Positions 15,769 to 24,570 of a DNA stretch of 64,000 bases are shown here, piece after piece. Source of the DNA: Terriglobales bacterium. GTDB lineage: Bacteria > Acidobacteriota > Terriglobia > Terriglobales > Acidobacteriaceae. Where the stretch lies: contig DASTZZ010000065.1 of assembly GCA_035764005.1 (NCBI GenBank), forward strand, positions 62,001 to 126,000, written 5' to 3'. Within the stretch, counting starts at the first letter, position 1. Each line of letters opens with the position of its first letter. The translations under genes were made by a program, and so were the position numbers. The notes under the pieces are model-generated. The model saw only the letters and a list, made by a program, of their open reading frames with translations. It did not search any database and was not told where the DNA came from.

Positions 15769-17181
15769 ATGAAAATTGCTGTTGTAGGTTCGGGTTATGT
15801 CGGTCTAGTTGCTGCCGCATGCTTTGCAGAGATCGGACACGACGTGGTCTGCGTCGATAACGATGAGGAGAAAATCGCCGCTCTTAAGCAAGGCGAAACC
15901 CTCATCCATGAGCAGTACCTTCCTGAACTGCTCGCGCGGCATCGTGGTCAACGGCTAACATTCTCCTCCGACCTGGAGGAGGCCGTGCGCTCCAGTTCTG
16001 CCATTTTTATCGCTGTTGGAACGCCTCCACTCGACAGCGGCGATGCAGACCTTTCTTATGTCGAGGCAGTCGCGCGTGAAACCGCACGATCGCTGAACGG
16101 CTACAAAGTCGTGGTGGAAAAAAGCACCGTACCCGTTTACACAAATCAGTGGGTACGCCGAGTGATGCAATTGGCGGGCGCTCACGCGGGGGATTTCGAT
16201 GTTGTCTCCAACCCCGAATTCCTGCGCGAGGGTACGGCAGTCTCCGATTTTCTGTATCCGGATCGCATCGTAATCGGGGCCGATTCCGAGCGGGCTGTCG
16301 AAGTGGTGCGCAAAATCTATGCGCCTCTGGCAGACGGTTCCTACTACCAGCGACCGGCAGTAGTGCCAGCGCCGGCCGGCGCGCCAACTCAAGCGCGCGT
16401 GCTCGTGACCAGCGCAAAGAGTGCGGAACTCATCAAACACGCTTCCAACGCGTTTCTGGCTTTAAAGATTTCGTTCATCAATGCCGTCGCCAATGTCTGC
16501 GAGGCGGTGGATGCAGACATCGAGGAGGTCGCTGGCGGTATCGGAGCAGATTCCCGCATTGGGAACCGGTTCCTGCGCGCGGGAATCGGGTATGGCGGTT
16601 CGTGCTTTCCCAAGGATGTCGCCGCATTTCGATCCGTCGCGCGCGAGTGCGGATATGAATTCCCCATGCTGGACGAAATTGTGCGCGTGAATGAGGACCA
16701 GCGAAAGCGCTTTTTGAAGAAAGTTCGCACGGCGCTCTGGACATTGCGGGGCAAGCGTCTCGCTGTTCTTGGTCTCGCATACAAAGGCGGGACCGATGAC
16801 ATTCGGGAATCTCCGGCAATTGAGATTGTCCTTTCGCTGCTTCGCGAGCAGTGCGCGGTCGTGGCTTACGATCCGGCGGCGACGGCGCGTGCACGTACGG
16901 TGCTGACGGGTGACATAAGTTATGCAGACAGTCCTTACGAGGCCGCCACTGGCGCCGACGCCCTCATCATCTTGACGGACTGGGAAGAGTTCGGCGCGCT
17001 CGATCTGGCCCGCATCAAAGAACTGTTGAGATACCCCATCGTTGTGGACGGACGCAACCTTTATAGCCGGGAAAGCATGCAGAAGAGTGGATTTTTGTAT
17101 GTCAGCATGGGTCGGCCCGCCGCCGAACTGGAAAAACACTCCAGTTCTGGTTTGAAACTAAACGCTCGCTCGGAATCCTAA
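15769..17181 (+). CDS. ugd: UDP-glucose 6-dehydrogenase
   Basis: 470 residues, full length for the family. It oxidises UDP-glucose to UDP-glucuronate with two NAD+. Visible: N-terminal Rossmann motif GSGYVGLVAAACFAEIGHDV; KSTVPVYTN; SNPEFLREGTAVSDF; DRIVIG; and the catalytic-Cys loop GYGGSCFPKDVAAF (Cys near residue 276). The C-terminal domain has LGLAYKGGTDDIRESPA. Its product is the substrate of the next gene (UDP-xylose synthase), whose ATG follows the ugd stop with no gap, so they form an operon. The two make UDP-glucuronate and UDP-xylose for polysaccharide or glycan synthesis in the cytoplasm. Confidence 0.97.
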   Translation: MKIAVVGSGYVGLVAAACFAEIGHDVVCVDNDEEKIAALKQGETLIHEQYLPELLARHRGQRLTFSSDLEEAVRSSSAIFIAVGTPPLDSGDADLSYVEAVARETARSLNGYKVVVEKSTVPVYTNQWVRRVMQLAGAHAGDFDVVSNPEFLREGTAVSDFLYPDRIVIGADSERAVEVVRKIYAPLADGSYYQRPAVVPAPAGAPTQARVLVTSAKSAELIKHASNAFLALKISFINAVANVCEAVDADIEEVAGGIGADSRIGNRFLRAGIGYGGSCFPKDVAAFRSVARECGYEFPMLDEIVRVNEDQRKRFLKKVRTALWTLRGKRLAVLGLAYKGGTDDIRESPAIEIVLSLLREQCAVVAYDPAATARARTVLTGDISYADSPYEAATGADALIILTDWEEFGALDLARIKELLRYPIVVDGRNLYSRESMQKSGFLYVSMGRPAAELEKHSSSGLKLNARSES

Positions 17182-18171
17182 ATGTCAGACTTGCATAAGC
17201 GTCATCCTCTTCGCATCATGGTCACGGGCGCCGCAGGTTTCCTCGGCTCCCATCTTTGCGATGCCTTGCTGGCCGAAGGCCATACCGTTCTCGGAGTTGA
17301 CAACCTGCTCACGGGAAATCTTCGCAACCTCGACCATCTGAAGAAAGAACCGAAGTTCAATTTTCTGCAGCAGGATATCTGCAAAGCGTTCGATGCGGGA
17401 GCGGTCGATTACATCTTCGATTTCGCATCTCCGGCAAGCCCCGTGGACTACATGGAGCACGGAGTAGAAACCTTGCAGGTCGGATCGCAGGGCGTTTTCA
17501 ACCTGCTGGAACTGGCGCGAAAGCACCGCGCTACGTTCTTTCTGGCGTCCACGTCGGAATGCTATGGCGATCCTCTCGAACATCCGCAGAAGGAAACTTA
17601 CTGGGGACACGTGAATCCGGTGGGTCCGCGCTCGGTTTACGACGAAGCCAAACGTTTTGCCGAGGCGACGACGACGGCCTACCGTCGCTATCACAAAGTG
17701 AACGTGCGCATTGTGCGCATTTTTAATACGTATGGCCCACGCCTGCAGATGAACGATGGCCGCGTGATCTCGAACTTCATGAAGCAGGCTCTGCGCGGCG
17801 AGGATCTAACCGTCTACGGTGATGGCAGCCAGACACGCAGCTTCTGCTACGTGAGCGATGAAATTGACGGCATATTGAAGCTTGCATGGTCGAGCGAGCA
17901 GGAGCCCACGAACGTGGGAAATCCGGGGGAATTCACAATTCTCGAATGTGCGCGCGAGGTGTTGCGGGTCACGAATTCCAAAAGCGGAATCAAGCATCTG
18001 CCGCTGCCCCAGGATGATCCCAAGCAGCGCCGTCCGGACATCACGAAAGCTCATAAGCTGCTCGGATGGGAGCCTAAGATCGATTTGCCGAGCGGCTTGC
18101 GGTTGTCGCTCGATTACTTCCGCGCCGAAGTAGAAGCCGAGCGCACGGCTACCAGCCAGAGTGCACGATAA
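17182..18171 (+). CDS. UDP-glucuronate decarboxylase (UDP-xylose synthase)
   Basis: 329-residue extended SDR. NAD-binding motif [15 protein letters not shown]; catalytic Thr/Ser region [19 protein letters not shown]; active-site YDEAKRFAE (YxxxK); and [15 protein letters not shown] followed by a [14 protein letters not shown] segment typical of UXS enzymes. It converts UDP-glucuronate from the upstream Ugd to UDP-xylose. The ATG directly follows the ugd stop codon, and the next gene directly follows its stop, so translational coupling is likely. An alternative role as another dTDP/UDP-sugar epimerase is unlikely given the UXS-type motifs and the ugd neighbour. Confidence 0.94.
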   Translation: MSDLHKRHPLRIMVTGAAGFLGSHLCDALLAEGHTVLGVDNLLTGNLRNLDHLKKEPKFNFLQQDICKAFDAGAVDYIFDFASPASPVDYMEHGVETLQVGSQGVFNLLELARKHRATFFLASTSECYGDPLEHPQKETYWGHVNPVGPRSVYDEAKRFAEATTTAYRRYHKVNVRIVRIFNTYGPRLQMNDGRVISNFMKQALRGEDLTVYGDGSQTRSFCYVSDEIDGILKLAWSSEQEPTNVGNPGEFTILECAREVLRVTNSKSGIKHLPLPQDDPKQRRPDITKAHKLLGWEPKIDLPSGLRLSLDYFRAEVEAERTATSQSAR

Positions 18172-18453
18172 ATGATGCAGTCTGCGCGAAACGACTTAAA
18201 CTCACTGGCTGCACGCGTGCTGAAGGACGCACCTGCCGAAGAAGCGGTTATGCTGGCCTGGCCGCTTGCATGTGGATCGGCCGTAGCAGGCCGAACGCAG
18301 GCCTTGTCGTACGAAAACGGAATTTTGCAGATTCGCGTTTCAGACCGGAGCTGGCAATCGCAGCTCGAAGACTTCTCTCCTCATTACAAGGCCAAGATTC
18401 TGCAGTTGACCGGCGTAAACGTTGAACGAATTCGATACGATTTAGGGCGATGA
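18172..18453 (+). CDS. DciA-like (DUF721) protein
   Basis: 93 residues matching the DUF721/DciA core: an N-terminal helix, VMLAWPLACGSAVAGRTQ (the usual W-x-x-v-vG-x-x-a-x-x-t pattern), GILQIRVSDRSWQSQL and a C-terminal IRYDLGR. DciA loads or assists the replicative helicase DnaB in bacteria lacking DnaC. The protein is short and lacks the extended C-terminal tail of some homologues. It starts right at the end of the UXS gene, and its stop overlaps the gatC start (ATGA), so it is translated within the operon. Confidence 0.8.
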   Translation: MMQSARNDLNSLAARVLKDAPAEEAVMLAWPLACGSAVAGRTQALSYENGILQIRVSDRSWQSQLEDFSPHYKAKILQLTGVNVERIRYDLGR

Positions 18454-18758
18454 AAATAACGCCAAAAGACGTTGAATATGTTGCTGCGTTGGCGAATCTG
18501 CAGCTGTCATCGGTCGAGCGCGAACGCATGGAAAAAGATCTGAACTCGATCCTCGGCTACATCGACATGCTTTCCGAGGTCGATACCCGCAACGTGGAGC
18601 CGATGGCTCAGGTGCAGAGTGTTTCCGGAAACGGGACTGCCTCCGATCCTCTGCGCGCCGACGAGCTGCGGCCGTGCCTGCCGCGCGAACTCGCCCTGCA
18701 GAATGCGCCCCATAGCGATGGGTCCTTCTTCCGCGTGCCGAAAGTGATCGAGCGATAG
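18450..18758 (+). CDS. gatC: Asp-tRNA(Asn)/Glu-tRNA(Gln) amidotransferase subunit C
   Basis: 102 residues, typical length. Motifs: ITPKDVEYVAALANLQLSS, the MEKDLNSILGYIDMLSEVDT helix, NVEPMAQV, and the C-terminal FFRVPKVIE. GatC is the small scaffold that wraps GatA and GatB. It overlaps the DciA-like gene by four bases and is followed three bases later by gatA. gatB is not in the window. Confidence 0.95.
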   Translation: MKITPKDVEYVAALANLQLSSVERERMEKDLNSILGYIDMLSEVDTRNVEPMAQVQSVSGNGTASDPLRADELRPCLPRELALQNAPHSDGSFFRVPKVIER

Positions 18759-18761
18759 CAT

Positions 18762-20231
18762 ATGGCTGGAGCCCTCGATCTCAATCTGCTCACCGTTAGC
18801 TCTGCGCGCATTGCAGTGCAGGAGCGTCAGACCACCGCTGTCGCTCTGGTCGAGAAGTTCTACAGCAAAATCGAGAACGAAGATCGCAAACCGGGCCAGA
18901 CAAACGCTTACCTTAACCTCACTCGCGAACGTGCCCTGAGCCAAGCGCAGAAGCTCGACAAGATCGCCGATGCGGGCGAGCCGCTGCCGCCGCTGGGTGG
19001 CGTTCCCATGGCGGTAAAAGATGTAATCGTCACTTCGGGAGCACGCACTACCGCAGGCTCCAAGATTCTCGGCGACTACGTCCCGCCATACGATGCGACT
19101 GCTGTATCTCGTCTTGAGCAGGCGGGCGCGATCGTTTTGGGAAAGCTCAACTGTGACGAGTTCGCCATGGGCTCATCGAACGAGAACTCGGCGTGGGGTC
19201 CGGTCCGCAATCCGCGCGATCCGAGCCGCGTGCCGGGAGGCTCGAGCGGAGGCTCGGCAGCGTCGGTTGCTGCAGGCACCGCAGTGGCGAGCCTAGGATC
19301 GGATACGGGTGGCTCAATCCGGCAGCCCGCCGCATTCTGTGGAGTGGTTGGCCTGATGCCGACGTACGGACGGATTTCCCGCTACGGGCTGATCGCATTC
19401 GGCTCGTCGCTGGACCACATCGGGCCCCTGACGAAGTCGGTGAAGGATTCTGCGATTCTGCTGCGCCATATGGCAGGACATGATTCCATGGACACTACTT
19501 CCTCCGCCGCGCAGGTTCCCGATTACGAGCAGGAGATCGGGAAGCCCGTTCGCGGCTTGCGCATTGGTGTCCCCAAAGAGTACTTTCCGGCAGAGATGGA
19601 CTCGGCGGTTGGCGCCGCCGTGCAGAGCGGGATCGATCTGCTCGCGAAAGCTGGATGCGAGGTCAAGTCGATCTCGCTTCCGCATACGAAGTACGCAATT
19701 CCTGCGTATTACATCATCGCTACCGCGGAAGCTTCGTCGAATCTCGCCCGCTACGATGGCGTGCGCTACGGATATCGTTCCCGGAATGGGAAGACGCTCT
19801 CGGAGATGTATCGGCTTAGCCGTGATGAGGCCTTTGGTCCGGAGGTCAAGCGCCGCATCATGCTTGGGACTTACGCGCTCAGCGCCGGCTACTACGACGC
19901 CTATTATTTGAAAGCGCAGAAGGTGCGCGCTCTCATTGCGCGAGATTTTCTCGAGGCATTCAAGGAAGTCGATGCGATCGTCACGCCCACGACTCCCACT
20001 CCGGCATTCAAGATCGGGGAAAAGTCCGACGATCCGCTGGCCATGTATCTGGCCGATATCTTCACAGTCACGGCTTCGCTTGCGGGAATTCCAGGAATTT
20101 CAGTGCCGTGTGGCTCGTCTGCCGATGGCCTGCCTATCGGAATGCAGATTCTTGGGCGTCATTTCGAAGAAGGCACAATTCTGCGCCTCGGCCATGCCTT
20201 CGAGCACGCCCGCGCTACCCCGCAGGCCTGA
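18762..20231 (+). CDS. gatA: Asp-tRNA(Asn)/Glu-tRNA(Gln) amidotransferase subunit A
   Basis: 489 residues, standard length. Amidase-signature Ser-Ser-Lys triad is present: Lys in GGVPMAVKDVIVT, cis-Ser in the GGSSGGSAASVAAG loop and nucleophile Ser in SDTGGSIRQPAAFCG. GatA hydrolyses glutamine to supply ammonia, which GatB uses to convert Glu-tRNA(Gln) or Asp-tRNA(Asn) in the cytoplasm. It is the last gene of the ugd-uxs-dciA-gatC-gatA cluster. The gatB subunit must be encoded elsewhere. A palindromic repeat follows directly downstream. Confidence 0.98.
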   Translation: MAGALDLNLLTVSSARIAVQERQTTAVALVEKFYSKIENEDRKPGQTNAYLNLTRERALSQAQKLDKIADAGEPLPPLGGVPMAVKDVIVTSGARTTAGSKILGDYVPPYDATAVSRLEQAGAIVLGKLNCDEFAMGSSNENSAWGPVRNPRDPSRVPGGSSGGSAASVAAGTAVASLGSDTGGSIRQPAAFCGVVGLMPTYGRISRYGLIAFGSSLDHIGPLTKSVKDSAILLRHMAGHDSMDTTSSAAQVPDYEQEIGKPVRGLRIGVPKEYFPAEMDSAVGAAVQSGIDLLAKAGCEVKSISLPHTKYAIPAYYIIATAEASSNLARYDGVRYGYRSRNGKTLSEMYRLSRDEAFGPEVKRRIMLGTYALSAGYYDAYYLKAQKVRALIARDFLEAFKEVDAIVTPTTPTPAFKIGEKSDDPLAMYLADIFTVTASLAGIPGISVPCGSSADGLPIGMQILGRHFEEGTILRLGHAFEHARATPQA

Positions 20232-20279
20232 TTGCGTATGAATCGAAGAGTGGCGTCGCGCATCTTATCTGGTTGAGGT

Positions 20280-20405
20280 CAGTACCGTCCGCGGTAGCAG
20301 ACGGGTGAGTGCCCTCTGGCGATGAGTCTCTGACTCGGTGAGGCGTACAAAGAGCCTACACACCCATCCGCTACCGCGGACGGTACTGACGGACGGTACT
20401 GATTC
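20280..20405. repeat. Palindromic intergenic repeat, family E
   Basis: CAGTACCGTCCGCGGTAGC (20280-20298) is perfectly inverted as GCTACCGCGGACGGTACTG (20370-20388), followed by a second GACGGTACTGA. It fills the gatA-msrB gap. The right arm is shared with 6543-6570. Confidence 0.9.
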
Positions 20406-20407
20406 AC

Positions 20408-20806
20408 ATGTCTGAAAAGATTCGCAAGAGCGATGCCGAGTGGCGCTCGCAATTGACCGAGGAACAATTCCGCGTGGCGCGCCAGCGCGGAACCGAGCCG
20501 CCATTTACGGGAAAGTACAACGCGGAGAAGCGGGCTGGAACTTACACTTGCGTCTGCTGCGGCCAGGAGTTGTTCAGTTCCGACGCGAAGTACGAATCCG
20601 GAAGCGGCTGGCCCAGTTTCTACCAGCCAATTCAGCAAGACAGCGTCGCGACCAAAGAAGACAACGAATACGGCATGCGCCGCGTTGAAGTGCTTTGCAG
20701 CCGCTGCGACGCTCATCTTGGGCACGTGTTTCCTGATGGTCCGCGTCCGACAGGACTGCGGTATTGCATGAACTCCGCGTCGCTCGAGTTAAAGCCGAAA
20801 AGCTAA
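20408..20806 (+). CDS. msrB: Peptide-methionine (R)-S-oxide reductase
   Basis: 132-residue stand-alone MsrB. Zinc-binding CVCCG (CxxC) and [12 protein letters not shown] (CxxC) pairs are present, with the hallmark [13 protein letters not shown] and the catalytic Cys in [10 protein letters not shown]. It reduces methionine-R-sulfoxide in proteins; no signal peptide, so cytoplasmic. ATG 20408 lies only two bases after the end of a palindromic repeat, so its 5' leader probably contains repeat sequence. Monocistronic. Confidence 0.97.
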   Translation: MSEKIRKSDAEWRSQLTEEQFRVARQRGTEPPFTGKYNAEKRAGTYTCVCCGQELFSSDAKYESGSGWPSFYQPIQQDSVATKEDNEYGMRRVEVLCSRCDAHLGHVFPDGPRPTGLRYCMNSASLELKPKS

Positions 20807-21151
20807 TCGCTATCGCTCTGCTTTCGCGGTCCTGCGAACAGCGTACTTGTTAAATGCACTGTCATCCCTCGCGCCGCCGCGAAGAACCGACGGACCATCT
20901 AAAGTCTTTTGCGGCGCGGGGCCTGCTGCTTTGACACGCGCGACCCATACAGCAGATCCCCGCGCCGCAAAAGACAGAGTCTCGAACCACTTGAACAAAT
21001 CGCGGCGGCGCGAGGGATGACAGTACGTAAATCTTTATTCCTGAGCGGGATTTGCGCTTTCCACATTGCAAGTCGCATAACGATACTCCTTCTCTCCCGT
21101 TCTATTCGCGTCCATTCATACACTCAGCGCATCTCATAACTTTCGTCGAAA
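20807..21151 (+). other. 345-base gap before the DHA2 transporter
   Basis: It contains the family A palindrome (20860-21022) and about 130 further bases that must hold the transporter promoter. No regulator palindrome or clear -35/-10 pair stands out. No gene is supported. Confidence 0.5.
20860..21022. repeat. Long palindromic intergenic repeat, family A, copy 2 (best preserved)
   Basis: The outer arms are a perfect 23-base inverted pair at 20860-20882 and 21000-21022, starting TGTCATCCCTCGCGCC and ending GGCGCGAGGGATGACA. A second perfect 17-base inverted pair, TCTTTTGCGGCGCGGGG and CCCCGCGCCGCAAAAGA, lies inside. Total 163 bases, the same as copy 1. Confidence 0.95.
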
Positions 21152-22741
21152 ATGGCGACTGCCACTCAAACTTTTGGCCGCAGCTCGGCTAGCGCGTGGA
21201 ACGAAGTAAATCCGTGGCTGGTGGCGATCGCGGTGATGACCAGCACCTTCATGGAGGTGCTGGACACGACAGTCGTCAATGTCTCGTTGCCGCATATCGC
21301 GGGAAGTCTTTCGGCAACGCCGGACGAGGCCACCTGGGCGCTGACTTCCTACCTGGTGGCCAACGCGATCATTCTTCCCATGACGGGATGGCTTGCGAAC
21401 TTCTTCGGGCGCAAGCGTCTGCTGCTGTTTTCCGTTGTGGGATTCACAGCTTCATCTTTCCTTTGCGGACTCGCGCCTACACTGCCGCTGCTCATCATTT
21501 TTCGCTGCATACAGGGCGCATGCGGCGGCGGATTGCAGCCGCTCTCGCAAGCGATCCTGATGGAGGTCTTTCCCCCGCAGGACCGCGGCAAAGCGATGGG
21601 TTTCTGGGGACTCGGTATCGTGGTGGCGCCAATGCTCGGGCCGGTGCTCGGTGGATGGCTGACCGACAGCTATAGCTGGCGGTGGGTCTTCTACATCAAT
21701 GTTCCCATCGGCATCATTGCTGTCTTTCTCACCACGATCTTCGTTTTCGATCCTCCGTACATCAAGCGGACCACAAGCAAGATCGATTTCTGGGGCATGG
21801 GATACCTCGCGCTCGGCATCGCCTGCCTGCAAATCGTGCTGGACAAAGGCCAGGAGGAAGACTGGTTCGGCTCCCACTTCATCCTTACTCTATGCCTGCT
21901 GGCCAGCATCGGACTTGTGGCATTCATCATCCGTGAGCTTACGACCGAACATCCGATTGTCGATCTGTCGGTGTTCAAGATTCGCACGTACGCAACCGGC
22001 GTATTTCTGATGACCGTTTTGGGATTCGTTCTTTACGGCAGCACTGTGCTGATTCCTCTTCTGCTGCAGACGCTGCTGGGATATCCCGCGCTGCAGGCGG
22101 GAATCGCGATGCTGCCGCGCGGTCTCGGATCATTCATCGCCATGCCTGTGATTGGAGCGCTGATGGCGAAGGTGAAGCCGCGTTATCTGCTCGTGTGCGG
22201 AATTCTGCTGGGAAGCTTTGCCATGTTCCGACTCTCACACCTGAATATGAATGTGGGCTACTGGAACTTTTTCTGGGCGCTCATCTGGCAGGGTATCGGA
22301 ATGGGATGCATCTTCATTCCGCTCACGACGATCACCAACGATCCAATCCCGGTCGAGCGCATGGGTAATGCGACGAGCTTGTTCAATCTCATGCGCAACA
22401 TCGGCGCCAGCATTGGAATCTCGATGGTCACAACCATTCAGACTCGGCATTCGCAGATGCACGTGAACAATCTAACCTCGCACGTGACGCCCAGCAATCT
22501 TCAGGCGCAAGGGCTGGTAAGTGGGATGACAGGAGCGTTCACATCTCAGGCGGGAGTCGATCCGGCAACGGCACACCGCATGGCCAGCGGAATGCTCGAA
22601 AACATCATTCGTCAGCAGGCGGCGATCATGAGCTTCAACGATGTCTTCTGGCTGCTCGGGCTTATCTTCTTGCTGATGCTGCCGCTGATACTTCTACTCC
22701 GTCCGCCGAAGAAGAAGGGTGGCAGAGTGATGATGCATTAG
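21152..22741 (+). CDS. DHA2-family (EmrB/QacA-type) 14-TM MFS exporter
   Basis: 529 residues, about 14 hydrophobic segments. Motif D1/A-type signatures: LDTTVVNVSLPHIAGSL, WALTSYLVANAIILPMTGWL, FFGRKRLLLFSVVGF and motif C-like GLGIVVAPMLGPVLGGWLTD. Family members export drugs, dyes or bile salts with protons; in Gram-negatives EmrB works with the membrane-fusion protein EmrA and TolC. No emrA or outer-membrane factor is adjacent, so the partner and substrate are unknown. It is flanked by family A and family B palindromes and is probably transcribed alone. Confidence 0.94.
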   Translation: MATATQTFGRSSASAWNEVNPWLVAIAVMTSTFMEVLDTTVVNVSLPHIAGSLSATPDEATWALTSYLVANAIILPMTGWLANFFGRKRLLLFSVVGFTASSFLCGLAPTLPLLIIFRCIQGACGGGLQPLSQAILMEVFPPQDRGKAMGFWGLGIVVAPMLGPVLGGWLTDSYSWRWVFYINVPIGIIAVFLTTIFVFDPPYIKRTTSKIDFWGMGYLALGIACLQIVLDKGQEEDWFGSHFILTLCLLASIGLVAFIIRELTTEHPIVDLSVFKIRTYATGVFLMTVLGFVLYGSTVLIPLLLQTLLGYPALQAGIAMLPRGLGSFIAMPVIGALMAKVKPRYLLVCGILLGSFAMFRLSHLNMNVGYWNFFWALIWQGIGMGCIFIPLTTITNDPIPVERMGNATSLFNLMRNIGASIGISMVTTIQTRHSQMHVNNLTSHVTPSNLQAQGLVSGMTGAFTSQAGVDPATAHRMASGMLENIIRQQAAIMSFNDVFWLLGLIFLLMLPLILLLRPPKKKGGRVMMH

Positions 22742-22755
22742 GTTTGCTCTTGTCT

Positions 22756-22893
22756 TGTCATTCCGAACGCCTGCTTTTGGCGTGAGGAATCCCTACGGAC
22801 TTTCAAAGTGCCCCTCTGGTTCGTATAAGTTCGTAGAGATTCCTCACGCAGGCTCACGCGAACGACACGCGTGAGCCTGCGTTCGGAATGACA
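22756..22893. repeat. Long palindromic intergenic repeat, family B, copy 1
   Basis: TGTCATTCCGAACGC at the left is inverted as GCGTTCGGAATGACA at the right. GTGAGGAATCCCTACG pairs with CGTAGAGATTCCTCAC. The right arm also contains its own hairpin (AGGCTCACGCG / CGCGTGAGCCT). It sits between converging genes. Confidence 0.9.
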
Positions 22894-22906
22894 GAAAAAA
22901 CAAGAC

Positions 22907-23281
22907 CTACCAGCGCGGTCCGCGGCCGCCGCGGTCACGATCGCGATCGCCGCCGCGATTGCCTCCGCGTCCGCCACCGCCGCCAGGACGCCCACCGCCG
23001 AATGAACGACCACCGCCGCCGCGTGAATCTCCACGCTCCGTGCGGGGACGCGCTTCATTCACGGTTAGAGAGCGACCTCCGAGATCGGTTCCGTTGAGCG
23101 CGGCGATTGCTGCATTGGCTTGCGTACCGTCGGCCATTTCAACGAAACCAAATCCCCGCAAACGTCCGCTGAACTGATCGCGGATTAAGTTCACTTCGCC
23201 TACAGTTCCATATTTTCCAAACGCCTGTCTTAGATCGTCTTCGGTAGCGCTGAAGGGCAGATTACCAACGTAGATGTTCAA
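22907..23281 (-). CDS. RRM RNA-binding protein with Gly/Arg-rich tail
   Basis: 124 residues. One RNA recognition motif at residues 1-80 with RNP2 IYVGNL and RNP1 LRGFGFVEM, both with the aromatic RNA-contacting positions intact. The tail (~85-124) is almost entirely Gly, Arg and Asp (RGG/GGRGG boxes), like cyanobacterial Rbp and glycine-rich cold-shock RNA-binding proteins. It starts at TTG 23281, with AAAGGA about 10 bases upstream. It likely binds single-stranded RNA and acts as an RNA chaperone. The 360-base gap upstream could hold a long leader. Confidence 0.95.
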   Translation of the reverse strand: MNIYVGNLPFSATEDDLRQAFGKYGTVGEVNLIRDQFSGRLRGFGFVEMADGTQANAAIAALNGTDLGGRSLTVNEARPRTERGDSRGGGGRSFGGGRPGGGGGRGGNRGGDRDRDRGGRGPRW

Positions 23282-23642
23282 GGTCAGAGGTCCTTTCGAA
23301 GATCTCGGCTTGCAAATTCATCAGGAGCCGGTAAAACACCAAACCCAGGCGGGAGCGCTCTCGAAGCAGGTTTTCTGTCGGCAGGCAACTGCATAGAGCT
23401 TGGACGCTCTAACTCTACTCCTATGTCAGTTTTCGTGCTACTCGCAAGCAGCTACGGAACCAGGTCGGAAGCCCATATCGGCGATGGCCGGTTCCAGCTC
23501 CGCTATGACCATGGGGTGCTCAATTTGTCAGCGCGCAAGCCGCGAAGAAGGCGGCTGTCTGCTCCAGATGGCCGTCGGTTTCGTTTATCGCTCCCGTCGG
23601 TAATCTTGCCCAATCCAGGGTCCCCGGGCTACGCTCCGCCGA
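23282..23642. other. Divergent 361-base gap between the RRM gene and the BI-1-like gene
   Basis: Must contain the promoter and leader of the TTG-started RRM gene and the promoter of the plus-strand membrane gene. No long palindrome of the types seen elsewhere and no convincing gene; short open frames are spurious. Confidence 0.4.
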
Positions 23643-24446
23643 GTGAGCGATCCGACTCTAACTCGCGAGACCATCTATGACGGTCCTGAAGTCACGCGCC
23701 CAGTAAGCGTCGTGATTGACCCTGCTTCCGATGATCTCGTGCACGTCGAACGCGACATCGACGGTTTTGTGGTTCATGTCTTCGCACGCATTGCAGCGGC
23801 ATTTCTGATTTCCGCATTCTTCGCCAGCTATTCGGATCGGCTGACGGATAGTGTCGCACTGTCGGTAAGCGGCCAGGCTTTGATCGCCCTGATTGGAGGC
23901 ATGCTGGCGGTCGCTCTCGTAGCTTCGCGCAAAGTGGGCAACCTGCCCATCAGCGTGGCTACGGCGACGCTCATCGGCTACGCAGCCTTGCAGGGCATTC
24001 TGTTTGGCTTGGCATTTCGAACTGCCTACGGATGCTCGTTTGCCCCGGGATACCTCAGCATTGCGGCGATCTTTGGGCTGCTGTGCCTTTTTGGAACCTG
24101 GTCTGGCCGCGATCTAACCGGCTTGGCGCCATTGTTCGCCGGATCAGTCGCGGCGCTGGTGGTCGCGCTCGGTTCGATTTATGTGTGGGACCAAAAAGCA
24201 GTCGCCGCTTTAGCTGCGTGCGTACAGTGCTGGCTCACCCTCGCCCTCGTTGGCTATCACCGCGATTTTATCCGCGATCTACCGTCGAGCTTTGAGAATG
24301 ATCCGAAGTGGCAGAAGGCAGCAGTGATCGGTGCGCTGCAGATTTATCTGGATGTCGTGCTCATTCTCATCATCATCATGCAGGCGCGCTGGCTCTCGGA
24401 GTTCGCCGAAGAACAGAAAGACGAGCGCAGACGGTCGTTGTTGTAG
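23643..24446 (+). CDS. Bax inhibitor-1-like (UPF0005) membrane protein
   Basis: 267 residues with about seven hydrophobic segments after an acidic 45-residue N-terminus. The BI-1/YccA pattern is visible: FARIAAAFLISAFFA near the first segment, ATLIGYAALQGILFGLAF in the middle and the last segment ALQIYLDVVLILIIIMQ. Prokaryotic BI-1 relatives are pH-sensitive calcium leak channels or interact with FtsH (YccA). The start is GTG 23643 with no obvious Shine-Dalgarno sequence; the next Met is inside a membrane segment, so GTG is accepted. Divergent copy of the family (identity only by pattern). Confidence 0.75.
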   Translation: MSDPTLTRETIYDGPEVTRPVSVVIDPASDDLVHVERDIDGFVVHVFARIAAAFLISAFFASYSDRLTDSVALSVSGQALIALIGGMLAVALVASRKVGNLPISVATATLIGYAALQGILFGLAFRTAYGCSFAPGYLSIAAIFGLLCLFGTWSGRDLTGLAPLFAGSVAALVVALGSIYVWDQKAVAALAACVQCWLTLALVGYHRDFIRDLPSSFENDPKWQKAAVIGALQIYLDVVLILIIIMQARWLSEFAEEQKDERRRSLL

Positions 24447-24560
24447 CTCTTTCTTCTCAGGAACTTTTCTTCCGATTCAATCCCAAACTGCGGTATAACT
24501 GTCCCGCTACAGCCGAAAAATCAGGCTTTTCATCTCTGGCCTTTCATGCCGGAGCTGTCC

Positions 24561-24567
24561 AAGGAGG
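24561..24567 (+). promoter_or_regulatory. Canonical Shine-Dalgarno for the Yip1-like gene
   Basis: AAGGAGG with three bases to the ATG at 24571 (core GGAGG spaced 3-4). Confidence 0.8.
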
Positions 24568-24570
24568 ACC

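Noticed and set aside
23400-23680. Two short plus-strand frames in the RRM/BI-1 gap
   Set aside because: Different overlapping frames, no motif, no conserved pattern. One overlaps the BI-1-like start.
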